Shown here: piece after piece, positions 13,075-25,268 of the stretch | How the letters are laid out: each line of letters opens with the position of its first letter | Position numbering within the stretch: the stretch's first letter is position 1 | NCBI GenBank assembly: GCA_904063045.1 | Contig: CAJFCJ010000013.1 | Coordinates: 850,156-914,155 of the forward strand | Direction: 5' to 3' | DNA: 64,000 nucleotides | Origin: Dimorphilus gyrociliatus | Lineage: Eukaryota; Annelida; Polychaeta; Dinophilidae | Notes under the pieces: generated by a model | Told to the model about the DNA's origin: nothing | Database searches by the model: none | What the model saw: only the letters and a program-made list of their open reading frames with translations | Program-made: the position numbers and the translations under genes

Positions 13075-14792
13075 ATGTCTGATGAGACTGAAATAGAAAA
13101 CAAAATGTACGAGAGTATGGGCCCACCGACTCCTTTTCTTCCTTTTGGAGAGAATAATGAAGACGTTGGAGAGGATAATAAAGTCAATGTGACGGTAGAA
13201 TATTGCCCTTTGTGTTTAGGAACGAAAAGAGCGTTATATTGCATGGAATGTATAAAAAAAGGCAATTTCACGCACTCTAAGAAAAAACCTTCGAATAAAA
13301 GAACAGAGACGTAATAAAATATGATATTTCTTTAACTGAAATTAGATTGAACATTCAGATTGAATCAAAATTTTTGTAGATATCAGGAAAAGGCGAAAAA
13401 ATTACAAAAACAACTATATAATCGAGATAAACTAAAAAAACGGTATATTTTATAATTTTAAATATAAACATTTTTTTCTATAAATTAATATTCTTATTTT
13501 TCTTAGAATAGCAGAAAAATTAGCACAGAATGAAAGTAGAAAAAAAAAGGTTAATAACTCTATTTGTGTATAAAAACTATATATTTTAACATTTATTCAT
13601 TAATTTTTTTTCATCATGAATATAATTAGCAATTGGCAATAATCGAAACTAAACGACATTTGAATGTTCTCCAAAATGGTTTAGAAATTGCTACTAATAA
13701 ATGCGACGAACGTTAGTTTTTCAAAATATAATGTTAATGATAAAATAAGAATTTAAGAAAATATTTTCAGTTGAAAAAGCGATAAAAATCTATCGAGAGA
13801 AGGCTAATATTACTGATAGGATATTGGCCAAACACAAAGTGAAGTATAAGGAAATGGTAAACAATTTGAAAGCTCATAAAGAATCACATGACAAAACCTT
13901 GAAGTTAAAAGAGATATGGGAAAAGGTTGCTTTGGAAAGAAGAGAGCGTGTTCAGGAACTTGTCGAATATATTTTCCCTATTACTGAAGAGAAAGTGGCT
14001 GATATAAGCGATGAAGAAGACGAGGAAGATCCCATTACGGCAGAATTACGAGACGCTAGACATGCCACTCTTATTCATGGAAAGTGGATTCATGATAGTG
14101 CTTCTGAGAATATTTATCGAGTTGTAGATGCCCCAATGCCAGGCATTTGTCAATCAGATATAGCATCTCTTTTGGCTAATATTTCTGTAGAAAAGACACC
14201 AATTCTAAAGCCCAAAAATTCTCAATCATACGGAGTTGCCGCTGCATTTACTTATCTCGGGCAATTAATTGCCTCTCTATCAGCCATCTTGGACGTACCT
14301 CTTCCAGAAGGTTTTGCAAATCAAAGTCTCAGTATGGCCGTGGCGCTTTTATCGTCATCCGAACCATCTTCCAATCTCTTTATAATGGCTGCCATATGCG
14401 TAAATCGATGTGCACTTTTATTAGCTTCATCTCAACTTGTTCCGTCCGATTCCATTAGAGCTCGACATGCTGTTCATAATGTCATAGCTACTCTAAAAAG
14501 TCCAGATCTCGGAAGAATCGGTCATTTCGAAATTACAGAGAGACTTGTCTGCAGTGTCGACGGTCAATTAATATTTGACAACATTGATATGCCTAATTGG
14601 TTGATATCGGAGACAATTGACAGCGAGGAAGATGATGCAGATGAAAATTGGGAACAAGTTCCTATTTCTCTACCAGACGACGGTCAATTAGTATTAACAA
14701 GAAATCCATCCGAATCAGGAGCATTTGCAGTCATGTCTTCGGCTGTAGCATCGCTATTTACAAACGTTTCAACTCAAACTCAAACGAAATGA
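13075..14792 (+). CDS. ATG14: ATG14/Barkor autophagy protein
   Basis: Five exons (13075-13310, 13380-13442, 13507-13549, 13630-13711, 13771-14792) give 481 residues (human ATG14 has 492). ATG14 is the autophagy-specific subunit of the class III PI3-kinase complex with Beclin 1 and VPS34, and directs it to ER sites. The N-terminus has paired cysteines, YCPLC...YCMEC, matching the conserved Zn-like motif. A long coiled coil (about residues 80-170) follows, then 'LVEYIFPI'. The C-terminal domain shows 'SYGVAAAFTYLGQLI', 'HAVHNVIATL' and 'LGRIGHFE'. The end (AFAVMSSAVASLFTNVS) resembles the membrane-curvature-sensing BATS amphipathic helix, preceded by an acidic patch and 'DENWEQVP'. The exon 3 donor (GTTAAT) is weak, but it is the one that keeps frame. 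UVRAG is less likely because the cysteine motif and BATS-like end are present. Confidence 0.93.
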
Positions 14793-15300
14793 ACAATAAA
14801 AACAAATAAAACTGTATTTCAATTACAACAATATTAAAATGAGCCTTATAATTTTTTTGGTTCTTTTTTTTTGATACGTTAAATTTGCAATCGCCTCTCC
14901 TATCTGTTTGTTTTTATAAATACTAATTAAATGTATAAAAAAAGTAAATAAAATGAAAGAATATATATATATAAGGTTTACAACACTTAATTTTTTTCTA
15001 TTTAATAATTTCAATTCCTACAAGACGTAACGAATTTTTTTTATCACATTCAACATCTGCTTAAAAATTGGGATAAACCCTGAAAAGAAGCAGAGTACTA
15101 TTCCATGAAAGTTTTTATGGAAATAATAGAATCAAGCGAGCGGGAAACTTTTTGCATGATTATTTTGTATGGTGGAAAGAAATGAAAAATTAATCTGTGT
15201 TTCGTATTTTTCCAGAGTGAGCCATGAAATAAAAAATAATCTGAGAAATGGAGAACGCTTTTATAACTTGAATGATTGAATCATACAGTTTTAAAATTTC
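14793..15300. other. convergent 3' region, ATG14 and malectin
   Basis: Holds both 3' UTRs. Overlapping AATAAA signals lie just after the ATG14 stop (about 14795-14810). A short (AT)n run lies near 14962-14972. Confidence 0.55.
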
Positions 15301-16277
15301 CTAGAGGCGACAAAGGCAGAAAAGTGTTGGTATAAAGATGCCTACAGCCGCAAGAATAGGTAGCATCATTGAGCCTGTGTCCTCACTAGCGTATGGATCT
15401 TGAACCTTGGGTCCCGATGGATTTCTCCTCTTGGCTAATTTAGGTTCTTCAACCTCCTCCTCTTCCTCGTCTTCCTCTCTCGTTTGCTTTTCTCTCCCAG
15501 GAAGTGGTGGTAATACTGGAATATCTGTTAAACGGATATTAATACAAAGCTCTATTGAATTTTCATACAGTTGAGACTTACCTTCCATCAATCCTCGCAT
15601 AATGATTATCGCGTTAATTTTGGGGTTATCTCTCTCCGACTATTGATTTTAAATATCTAAATGAAATTTATGAATTAGCAATTAATTTAAATTATCAAAC
15701 CTTGGCGAATTCTACAGCAAGCGAGCCACCATAAGCTGAGGATTCATCTCTAACTTTCAGTTTATTTTTACTAATTTCAAATGGGATGTATTCATCGTGA
15801 GCAATGCCTCGTCCTACTTTGGCAAATATATCCAGACCTTCCACTACTGTATGATCGTTGTTCAGAATAACATCGAAGACCTGATAGTGCATAGTTTAAA
15901 CTTTAAATATCATATTATTTTAGAGATAAAGAATGATAATCTACCTTCTGATTAGGAGCAGTAAACCATACTTCGGAAAATTTCAATATCAAGACATAGT
16001 GTCCGTCGGCGTTTATGGGAATCTCATATCGAAATGAGTCTGTATGATATCTCTCAGTTTGATATATGATCTGATCCTGTTGTGGTATCCTATGTATTAC
16101 TAAGTTACGTCCATAGTCGGAGGCAGTTCCCAAATTGAGAGGATCGCGTTGGTATTTAATCCCATGGCTATCTACATGGGATTCACCACCACAATTTACT
16201 GCATAAATCACTTCTCCAAGGCAGTTATATGCTGGTATACATAATAAAAACATAAAACCAATTAACTTATTCTTCAT
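15301..16277 (-). CDS. MLEC: malectin, ER lectin for diglucosylated N-glycans
   Basis: Four exons (16277-15945, 15880-15701, 15639-15582, 15524-15301) give 264 residues. Malectin binds Glc2-Man9 N-glycans in the ER lumen and works with ribophorin I in quality control. A signal peptide ([21 protein letters not shown]) leads into '[18 protein letters not shown]', 'ASDYGRNL', '[15 protein letters not shown]' and '[12 protein letters not shown]', which cover the known sugar-binding loops and aromatic residues. Exon 2 carries 'KVFDVILNN' and '[17 protein letters not shown]'. The tail has a Glu-rich stretch, '[15 protein letters not shown]' and the transmembrane end '[11 protein letters not shown]', which closely matches vertebrate malectin. 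It is divergent with the CCDC92-like gene upstream. Confidence 0.97.
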
Positions 16278-16828
16278 TGCGATACTGATTATCTGTATTG
16301 CAAGGTATGCTGACAGGAATCGCTTAGCCTTCTAATAACCGGCATGTAATCGTAACAACCGGAAGCTTAGGATTTTCCCCAAGTTGATGACACGTCATCA
16401 AGCAATAATTTCAACAGTATTAAAGAGTATCTTTTTTTTCAAGTACAATCAATGTAATTTTTTTGTCCAAACGAAGATTTACGAAGAGTACGAAACAAAC
16501 TACAATCACGACATACTACAATTTTTATTCTAGAGATTTTTTTTGTCTTATTGTTATTCTGTTAGATTTATATAACTAATCATATATCACAGAAATCATT
16601 CTCTGAATAAGCATTTATGATTTTAATAGACCACTTGTAACTTTTTTGTGTCTAAATTAGTTGCATTTTAAAATTTAATTTATAAAAAATCTCAACTATT
16701 ATATTATTCCGGCTGGTGCTTTTTTTTCGTAATGGAATTTCATTTAAAAATGGTTGTTTTTACACTTGTTATGTTGAATTTTGAATTTAAAGCCTGTAAT
16801 TTCACAGGATAACAGAAAATATGGAAGC
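16278..16828. other. divergent promoter region, MLEC and CCDC92-like
   Basis: About 550 bp between two divergent start codons. The reading frame of the CCDC92-like gene stays open back to an acceptor-like 'TTTCACAG' at about 16801-16808, so an upstream exon could lie in this stretch. Confidence 0.45.
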
Positions 16829-17597
16829 ATGTCCTCAGTTGATTGGAATTCTCAACAAAGGGTGTTGTTTCTTCAGACACAGCATGCTGAAACTTTAAAA
16901 GAGCTCCACAGCGAAATAACGAAATTACAAAAGAGGTGTTCAGGTAATATACAACAATAGCTACATGTTTCGTTTGTAAATCTCTAAAACTTTAACAGAA
17001 TTAACATTCGAGTTGGCAATGAAATCAACAAGTACATCCCAAGAAGGTATAAAATATACACTTTCTTCATTAATCTGAAGATACTAATCAATCATTCAAA
17101 CAGATTCTCTATCAGTAGAAGTATCACAACTCAAGAAAACTTTAGCCGATCGGAATACCTATATTAATCGTCTCGAGACAGAAATCAAACAAGATCGCCT
17201 CAACTGGAAGAATTTAGAGAATGAATTTCGTGATACAATTCGAAAATATAAATTAGAATTGGAAAATCGAGAAAAAACTGCCCAAGAATTGAGATTACTC
17301 CTTCAAAAAAAGTCTGATGAACTAGTTTCTATGACGATGAAAAAAGAACCACGAAGTCCAATAATGCCATCTCCCCCTGTAACAGGAAATCGAAGAAGAT
17401 TAAGTATTGATTCTAGGAGCGAAAGGGAATGGATGAAAAGTAGTTATGTTCCTGACCCTAAACCTTTCCTGCAGCGAAAAGAGAAATTAGCAAACGTAAG
17501 ATGCCTTCCAAAATCTGCTCAAACAGTTTTACCGCCTATAGCAAAAAGAAATGAAACAAAACCGTCCACAAGCCCATCCAATTCAGCCAGAAAATGA
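16829..17597 (+). CDS. CCDC92: CCDC92-like coiled-coil protein
   Basis: Three exons (16829-16943, 16999-17046, 17104-17597) give 218 residues, shorter than human CCDC92 (331). The N-terminal heptads 'RVLFLQTQHAETLKELHSEI' match the CCDC92 family signature, and 'ELTFEL' follows across the first intron. A long coiled coil continues to about residue 125. The C-terminal half is basic and low-complexity and keeps the family landmarks 'PDPKPFL' and 'VLPPIA'. CCDC92 is a centrosome/centriolar-satellite protein in vertebrates; the role here is inferred. The first in-frame ATG is at 16829, but the frame is open upstream to a possible acceptor, so a short 5' exon may be missing. The 3' end converges on CNDP2. 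Confidence 0.85.
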
Positions 17598-17619
17598 CAA
17601 ATTTTTTTTCTCAACAAAG

Positions 17620-17625
17620 TTTATT
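17620..17625 (-). terminator. polyadenylation signal of CNDP2
   Basis: AATAAA on the minus strand, about 58 bases after the CNDP2 stop and about 25 bases beyond the CCDC92-like stop on the other strand. Confidence 0.55.
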
Positions 17626-17666
17626 TTTAACAAAATATCATTCTTTACTTAAATTCAAGTAAAGTT

Positions 17667-17672
17667 AATAAA
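17667..17672 (+). terminator. polyadenylation signal of the CCDC92-like gene
   Basis: AATAAA about 70 bases after the stop and about 10 bases before the last CNDP2 codon on the opposite strand. Cleavage 10-30 bases downstream would fall inside CNDP2 coding sequence. Confidence 0.55.
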
Positions 17673-17682
17673 CGTTAAATTT

Positions 17683-19403
17683 TTATAAAATTTTTCCAAC
17701 TTCTTCGAAATACGAACCAAACAATTTTGTACCTTCAATATAGTTAAATCTGCCGATTTTTTCATTTTGCGAGTGAGCACCATCGTCCGATTGCCCAATC
17801 GGTAGAAGCATAACGTTCTTTCCAGTAACGTCTTGTAGAGTGAGAGTTACAGGTATGCTTCCTCCTTCACGAGTTAAATCTGGTTCAACACCATAAACCC
17901 TTTGCACGGCATGGCGACCTTGATATAAATATGATTGCAATATAGAAAGGTTTAATTTATATTGAATTTTACAAAGCCTACCTGCTTGGAAGTGCTTATG
18001 CCTAAAATCTGAAACCCATGGTTTCCCTGAACCGGTCATAGTAATTTTCAATTTATTAGGACTCTTTCTTTGAGCAAAAACATTTTCAATATGAGCTTTT
18101 ACAAGCTTTTCAACTTCGTCAGGTTCCATATTGGGAACGATTCTAATGGAAAATTTGCCGGTAACTTTTCTCGGTATGACTGTCTTTGAACCAGGAGCAT
18201 CAAAAGCACCTTCTATGCCATGCAAAGACAACGCGGGATAGCGCCATCTGTACATAAGAACTTCGGCCTTTTTACTTTGCACTAATCTGCCATGTTTAAT
18301 ATCTTCTCGGTAATCTTCCATGTCAAAATCAATGTTTTCATACAATTTTCGTTCTTCGTCGGTCAATGGTGCAACACTATCATATATTCCAGGGATAAGT
18401 ATTTTCGCTTTAGTATCAACCAAAGTGTTCATGATAGCAGTCAAATCAGTCAATGCTTCGTGTACGGAGCCTCCGAAACTTCCAGAGTGTAAATCTTTTG
18501 AAGAACATTCGACCTGTTTAAAAAAAAATAATGGTGTCAACGTCTTGTAATCTTATCTTTACCTAAATAAGAAACATACTTCAACAAAGAAATAACAAAT
18601 TCCACGGAGACCGTAGGTAAGGCATGGTTTCTTCTTACCAAGCCAATAATTGTCAGAAATGCATACATAGTCAACGTCCTGAATAAATTTTGACTCAGCA
18701 CGAGCATATAAAAGTCTATCGAGACCCTCCGAATTGGACTCTTCCATTCCTTCATAAACGAAACGAAGATTGACTGGCAGCTCTCGACCAATAGCCTGAT
18801 AAGCTTCAATGCAATGCAAGCAGCATAAGACAGGTCCTTTATCATCAGTCGAACCTCTTCCGTATAATTTACCATTTACTTCGGTCAATTCGAACGGTTC
18901 GGTATCCCATCCATCACTCTTTTTCGCCGGTTGAACATCTAAATGTCCGTAAATAAGAATTGTTTTTTTCTTGGGGTCGTCACCGTATTTCCCCAAAATA
19001 ACTGGTGGTAGTGGAATTGTTTCCCCTTCAAGTTTTTGCATACCAATATCAGCTATCTCAACTTCAATTCCGAGAGACCTCATTTTCTCAGCGGTATGGT
19101 TAACCATACGAACGACTTCGTCTCTCTTCTCCGCATGAGCACTAACGCTCTGAATAGCAACCGCTTCACGTAAATTCTCGACGAACTTGTCGGCATTCTT
19201 ATCAATATACCTTGAAAATAAAAATAAAATTGTTTCAATTATTGTTTACTGTAACAGTGTCTGTTCGCTTTTTGAGATAATGACTCAAAATTATTTTTTA
19301 CAGTTGATACAAATTCACTGTAATTAGTCTTTAATAGTAATATTATTCTATTATCTTGTAGAGGTAAAACTTACGAGAATAGTTTAGGGATGAAGTCAGT
19401 CAT
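17683..19403 (-). CDS. CNDP2: cytosolic non-specific dipeptidase (M20 family)
   Basis: Four exons (19403-19375, 19210-18580, 18513-17982, 17918-17683) give 475 residues, the same length as human CNDP2. This metallopeptidase hydrolyses dipeptides such as Cys-Gly, the product of gamma-glutamyltransferase, and acts in the cytosol. The metal and catalytic motifs are intact: 'YGHLDVQPA' (His, Asp), 'RGSTDDKGP' (bridging Asp), '[10 protein letters not shown]' (catalytic and metal Glu), '[14 protein letters not shown]' (Asp) and '[10 protein letters not shown]' (last His). The dimerisation-domain segments '[19 protein letters not shown]' and 'GGSIPVTLT' are present. The last intron (17919-17981) is 63 bp, a multiple of three, and has no stop in frame, so retaining it would add 21 residues. 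There is no signal peptide, which separates it from secreted CNDP1. It is head-to-head with SH2B. Confidence 0.97.
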
Positions 19404-19684
19404 GTTGTATTCAGTTGTCAAGTTGAGACTTCAACAGGTTAAAGATTTTGACACTTGTTCAACGAGTGCTGAACTAGAAAGAATATGTAACTTAGATAAT
19501 TTGTATAAAACCAGATTTTTTCGCATATTAGACTGGTTCCGTTTACCTTATAAAAACCGGAAGTTGTGGCAGAAGAAACTGAAGTCATCCAAGAGATGGG
19601 GAGGATTGCAAAAAAGCTGATTTTCTCCTATCCTTCTCCGTCCGTTGGCACAAAATATGGACGGTCGGAGGAGAAAAATCGAAA
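19404..19684. promoter_or_regulatory. shared divergent promoter, CNDP2 and SH2B
   Basis: Only 281 bp separate the two start codons on opposite strands. Both core promoters must lie here unless distant 5' UTR exons exist. A plus-strand reading frame (19390-19620) has no features and is not called. Confidence 0.5.
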
Positions 19685-21581
19685 ATGAATGGAGGTACAG
19701 TGAAAAAGGAAAATGATAATTTGCTAGACGAGGGTTTAATTGATTTTTGTGACGAAAAAGCTGCGTTAGCGGCCTCTGACTTCGCTCGAAACATCTCGCA
19801 GTACTTTTCTCAGCACCCTCTGCAATCTTCGATCTGCACAGCAAGCCAATGTGTCGAAACATTTGTTCAGCAATTTTCCAATCATTTCTACGCTGAAGTT
19901 GATCGACACGGCTTACACAACAGGAAAGATTTCATAGCTGGTAGCCCACCTCTACGTCCGCTTCCACCCCACCGATCTGTTTCGGAAAATTTTGAGCCTA
20001 TTCCGTTGAATGAGGACTCTGATTCCAGTATTCTCGTACCAGTTCTACAGAGATCAAATTCAACTGAAGCTCTACAGGATTATGAGACGAGTGACACTTC
20101 TCCGATTTTGTCACATACGGCTCCCCACTCGCCGAAGCCTCACAAATCTTTCTTGCGTCATTTCTCTTTAAGAGGTCTTCGAACTCATGTCCGCCCTCTG
20201 CGTCAGCTATTTAAACTCAATACAGTAGCGCATGAATCCTGTTCAGCTGACGATAGCGAAGATGCTTATGCCGTTCCTGCCGGAAATGGACTACACAAAG
20301 AGGGGGTTGTCCATCAATTAATTGGCGAGGATAAAAATGGCAAATCAAAGTGGGTTAAATGTCGGATGCTCCTTGTTCGAACCCATGGTGGCTATATGCT
20401 CGAATTTTATACACCACCGAAATCATCAAGGCCTAAGAGTGGTATATTCTGTCTACTTATTACGGAAGCTAGAGAAACTACCGCCCTCGAGCTACCTGAC
20501 AGAGAAAACACATTCGTTCTAAAGGTTATTTTACATTTTCTTTCTCAATTTTTCCAGACTAGTATTAAAATAAAAAGTAGTACGGGTGATTTATGTTATT
20601 ATTATATATTTATATAATTATAATTCCCTCAAATAATCAACTTGGAAAATTTATCACTAGGCGGCTAATAACTTGGAATACGTGCTGGAGGCGAGTGACA
20701 GCAACGATATGAAAGCCTGGTTAGATTCAATTAGGAAATGCGTTCGCAGTTTAAATCCACCGTAAGTGTTGCCCATCTAAGTTCTTTCTTTTAAAAGTTA
20801 TACTGTAAAAGAACGTTTTAGGCGAGTCAATTCACCACCTGAAGCTAGTCAACACAACAGTTTATTTGCATCATCTAATTCATCGTCTGAAGCTGCCATT
20901 TCCAGGCGTCGTTCGTCTTGTGGAAGCGATTGCGCGATGCCTCCAGCCCTACCACCGAGGCCTTGTTCTGCTTCACCTTCTGCTCAAGAGCAAGGCGCTG
21001 AATCCTTTTCACCTCCTCGCCATAATTTCTTAACGGCATCCGAACAAGGAACTGTCTGTATGCTGAGACTTTATCCATGGTTCCATGGAACGTTAACTAG
21101 GTCAAGAGCGGCTTATCTGGTTCTAACCAACGCCACAAGAGGTCATGGGCAGTTCTTAGTGAGGCAAAGTGAAACGAGAAGAGGAGAATATGTATTAACG
21201 TTTAATTTTGAAGGTCGAGCTAAGCATTTAAGAATGACTGTAAATGGAGAGGGAGAATGTCGCGTTCAGCATCTCTGGTTCCAGAGTATATTTGATATGC
21301 TGGAGTTTTTTAGATCTCACCCAATACCATTAGAAAGCGGTGGAAATTCTGATGTAAAATTAAATGAGTTTATAATATCAGCCAGTGCTATTGTGCGTCC
21401 TCAATCGTCTTTTAATGCATCACCATCAAGATTAACTAATTTAGATGCTCATCGTCCGCCTGCTAGAGAACAACTAATACCAACTCTAACTCATGGAGGA
21501 TCGGTTAGAGTTCGTACAGCATCCATGGAGAATTTAATGTTTGTACCTCGTGCTGTCGACAACCCCTATTCGTTCGTATAG
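19685..21581 (+). CDS. SH2B: SH2B-family adaptor protein
   Basis: Three exons (19685-20524, 20661-20761, 20822-21581) give 566 residues. SH2B adaptors bind activated receptor tyrosine kinases and JAKs and modulate signalling. The N-terminus (residues 20-80) has the phenylalanine-rich dimerisation segment ('[10 protein letters not shown]', '[17 protein letters not shown]'). A PH domain (about 200-310) spans exons 1-2, with '[10 protein letters not shown]' and '[12 protein letters not shown]'. The SH2 domain (about 395-490) is nearly textbook: '[18 protein letters not shown]', '[19 protein letters not shown]' with the phosphotyrosine-binding Arg in FLVRQSE, and '[19 protein letters not shown]'. 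The '[13 protein letters not shown]' block after it is diagnostic of SH2B. The C-terminal 'NPYSFV' resembles the Tyr-containing tail of vertebrate SH2B. One gene appears to stand for the vertebrate SH2B1/2/3 set. Confidence 0.95.
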
Positions 21582-22921
21582 GCGGGTTTTATTTTTCAGT
21601 CAACAAAAAATTCTTCTTACGCTTGTGCCAAACTGCAATCTCATTTATTCGTGAGAACGAAAATATAATATAGATAAAAAATATACATTTTGTTCAAACA
21701 ATATATATATATATATATATATATTGTTGGAATAAATAGACATGCGCATTTATTTTTTATCTGTATAACCTACAAATTTATTTATTTATAATCTACTGTA
21801 CATTTTATATGTACCGCAAAATTCACTGATGAAATAATATTGACCTGATGATAGGATATATTGAAAGTTTTCTTTAATATATATGTATATATATATATAA
21901 ATATACTCATCTGCACGAATGTTTATCAATCAATAATAGCATGTTTATAAAATGTATATGCATTTTGTTTTACATTTTCGCGAATGATTTATAGTGTTTT
22001 TTTTATGTTTTACTGATTATCTATGTATTATCTATATTTCTAACTTAAAAATCAACAATGTTTCTTATATATACTCACACACACACATACATACATACAC
22101 ACGCATATATAATAGCACATTCATACCTTCACGAAAAACAAAAAGAACAGTAATGGATTATCATAAGCAAAAACTTGTATTTAAATACTCGCTAAAGTTG
22201 CGTTTTTTCTCTCTTTTTTTTTGAATTGTACCTCCTTTTTTTAAAGTGAATTTTCCTTAGTTAAATTATGTATATTTCAAATATTTGTAATTTCTTTTTA
22301 CAATTTGACCGATGCTCATTTTGCCCGCGAGTGACTTTTGTATATTTTTTTAGTGATAATGCTTTGTTGTAAGAGAAACGAGTAATTTTACTGCAGCTTT
22401 CGTCAACAGAATATATATATATGTATATGTATATATATAATTATATGTATATACTCAATATGGAAAGTATATACATGCAAAATTTGATTGTATGTATATA
22501 TTTATGTCTGAATGAATATGATTGCGAATATTTATATTAAGAAATTAATTTTGAATTGTCATATTTGCTTGGTTGTTACTGTTTTTGTTGTAAAATGTCA
22601 TTGACCATGAAATAAACTCGCTGTTTTAGCTATAATTAAACTCTTTATTCTTCCTTTTTTTGGAATTTATCAAGCTTTCCTGTTTATCAATTAGATTGAA
22701 ACTTTTTTGGTATTAATTTATACGAAAAGAACCATATATTTGCTTATCGCTTATCTATTCTATAGTTCAATCACTAGCCTAACTCATTATAACAACGGGC
22801 GATAGTTTATTGTTGAGCTAACTATGTAATGAGGAAAGTACATTAGTTAAATACAATTAATAACCTCATCATTTTCCGGTATAGGTCGTCATGGGAAAGA
22901 AAGAAATTCGCTTTATCTGGA
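21582..22921. other. SH2B 3' UTR and spacer before GGT
   Basis: Contains (AT)n runs at about 21704-21724 and 21880-21905, and a CA/TA-rich patch at about 22072-22110. A clear AATAAA lies at 22611-22616, giving SH2B a 3' UTR of about 1 kb. The last 300 bp should hold the GGT promoter and any 5' UTR exon. Confidence 0.55.
22611..22616 (+). terminator. probable SH2B polyadenylation signal
   Basis: AATAAA in 'ATGAAATAAACTCGC', the best placed signal downstream of SH2B on this strand. Confidence 0.5.
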
Positions 22922-25166
22922 ATGTCCATTATATTAGCCTTGGCTGCTTGTATAATTGGATTAACATTTGGATTGCGAATTGGACCTAAAAAAGATGGTG
23001 GATCTCCTGTTGATCCTACTGGGCCTCCCTCGGCTTATGGCGAGTATAAATCGGCAATTGTTGCCAGTGATACAAAAGCTTGCTCAACGGTCGGAAAGTA
23101 AGAATAAAGAAGAAAAGACAAGCTTATTAATTAAACAACTTTTACTATCTTGCCCTTAACCTTTAGAAATATCTTGTCAAAGGGAGGTTCGGCGACTGAT
23201 TCGGCTATAGCAACAATGTTTTGTGTTGGAGTTGTACAACCACACAGTTCGGGTATTGGTGGAGGTCACTTTATAACAATATTTGATAGGTCTATTATCA
23301 ACCTCTCTGTGTAACATATGACTATAGACATTGATTTAAACGAATTGTAGACGAAAGAACAGCCTGCCAGACTCTGCTCCTGTCCTTCAATCCATTCTTT
23401 CAAGAGAACGAGCTCCCGGTGATTCTGACAGGGACATGTTTGTTAACAAAACTGAATTGGCAAAAAAAGGTATTCCTTATAAGTATCTTTACAAGATTTA
23501 AAAACGTTGTGTGATCTTTCAATTAACATTAGGCGGGTTAGCTATTGCGGTTCCCGGAGAGGTAAAAGGGTTTTATACCGCCTGGGAGGAATTTGGTAAA
23601 TTACCTTGGAAAGATTTGGTTCAGCCCACCATCGATATGTTGAATGAGGGCGTGGTCGTCGAGTCAAACTTAGCCAGGGTATTAAGGAATAATGAGTTGA
23701 GAATCCGTTTAAATCCAGGTTTAAGGTTTGCTAATATAATCTTTAAAAAGTATTTTCAACTTTATCATTATTAACTATGTACAGTGAATTATTTATCAAG
23801 CAAAACGATGAGATTATGAAATTCGGTGATAGATATAAAAATGATAAGTTAAAGACTACACTAGAAAAGATAAGTGTAAATCCGTATGATTTCTATAATG
23901 GAACTCTTGCGGCAGAAATAGTTGCAGATATACAGGATGCAGGTAAAGAGTAATAGAAATGATGATACGTCCAGTAGACATAACATACGTATTTCTTTAT
24001 CCTCTTTTCTTTTCCAGCGGGTATTGTAAAGCTTTCAGATTTAAGTTCCTACACTTCGAAGAAGAAACAACCAATACACTTAAGACTGCCAGAGTCTCGT
24101 TTAAATATCCATGGTCCTAATCCACCTTCCAGCGGCGTTATATATCAATATATCCTAAATATTTTGGATGGGTATAAATTTAAAAAAGAGGATTTGGAAA
24201 GTGAAACTTCAAAAGCCAACGTTTATCATAAAATAGTGGAAGCTTTTAAATTTGCTTACGCAAAACGATCTAATCTTGGAGATGAAGACTTTGTCGACGT
24301 ACAACAACTAATTCGTAACCTAACATCATCGGATTACGCAGCGTATATTAGATCTCGTATAACTGATGACAGAACTCATCCTATTTCTTATTATGAACCA
24401 GATTTTGACATTGTTAATGATTCTGGTACGGCTCATGTATCGATTATTTATAGAGACACTGCAGTAGGGTTGACTTCTACTATCAATTTATTGTAAGAGA
24501 TAATAGATAAGTATGATGAAAGAAGAGAGGAAAGCATTGAATTTTTTTTTTATCCTTTAAAAGCTTCGGGTCTGACGTTGTTGGAGATAGAACCGGTATT
24601 ATTTTTAACGATGAAATGGATGATTTCTCAACTCCAGGAACAACAAATAGTTTCGGAGTTCCAGCTTCGCCAAATAATTATATTGTCCCTGGTAAAATGC
24701 CAATGTCATCTATGTGCCCTGCCATAATTCTTAATGACGATAGAGAAGTTGTTTATGTAACTGGAGCTTCTGGCGGCACTCGTATAACAACCGCCGTTGC
24801 CTGGGTACGATTAGTTTCACTTTTTCTAAAACTGCTCTTGTACTAATAACATTCTTTTTCCCCTTATCATTTTATCTCCCTCTCTATAAGACTACTCTGC
24901 ATTCATTATGGTTCGAGAAGCGTATTGATCATTCCCTAGACGCACCTAGACTACATCACCAACTCGTCCCAAACGAAGTTGTACTAGAGAGAGATGTTTC
25001 AAGCGAAATTCAAAGAAGTCTAGAAGAGAAAGGGCATATTGCTAGGTTGCTTCAAGGAAGACAGGGCGTTGTTCAAGGAGCTCATAAGATTTGTAAAGAT
25101 ATCGACAAAAATTGTATAACTGGTGCCTCTGACGGAAGAAAAGGCGGTGTTCCAGACGGCTTTTAA
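22922..25166 (+). CDS. GGT1: gamma-glutamyltransferase
   Basis: Eight exons (22922-23097, 23167-23289, 23351-23469, 23533-23725, 23785-23942, 24018-24492, 24564-24804, 24891-25166) give 586 residues (human GGT1 has 569). GGT cleaves gamma-glutamyl bonds of extracellular glutathione, releasing Cys-Gly. The start opens a signal-anchor (MSIILALAACIIGLTFGLRI), typical of a type II ectoenzyme. 'GGSATDSAIATMFCVGVVQP' and 'SSGIGGGHF' belong to the large subunit. Autocleavage should occur before the Thr in 'DSGTAHVSI', the catalytic nucleophile. 'FNDEMDDFSTPG', 'SSMCPAIIL' and 'TGASGGTRITTAVAW' complete the small subunit. The frame is open upstream of the ATG (SSWERKKFALSG) to an acceptor-like site at about 22884, so a further 5' exon is possible. 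The exon 4 donor (GTTTGC) was chosen because it keeps frame. The pathway partner CNDP2 lies 3.5 kb away. Confidence 0.94.
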
Positions 25167-25268
25167 ACGTGAATCATGCCTAAATACATGTACTGTATAA
25201 ATAGTAAAAAGATATAAGATGTATAATAATTTCTATTCTATTATTATTGTTATTATTATTACTATGCT

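Noticed and set aside
19390-19620. 76-codon frame between CNDP2 and SH2B
   Set aside because: Overlaps the first CNDP2 exon antisense and the promoter; no features.
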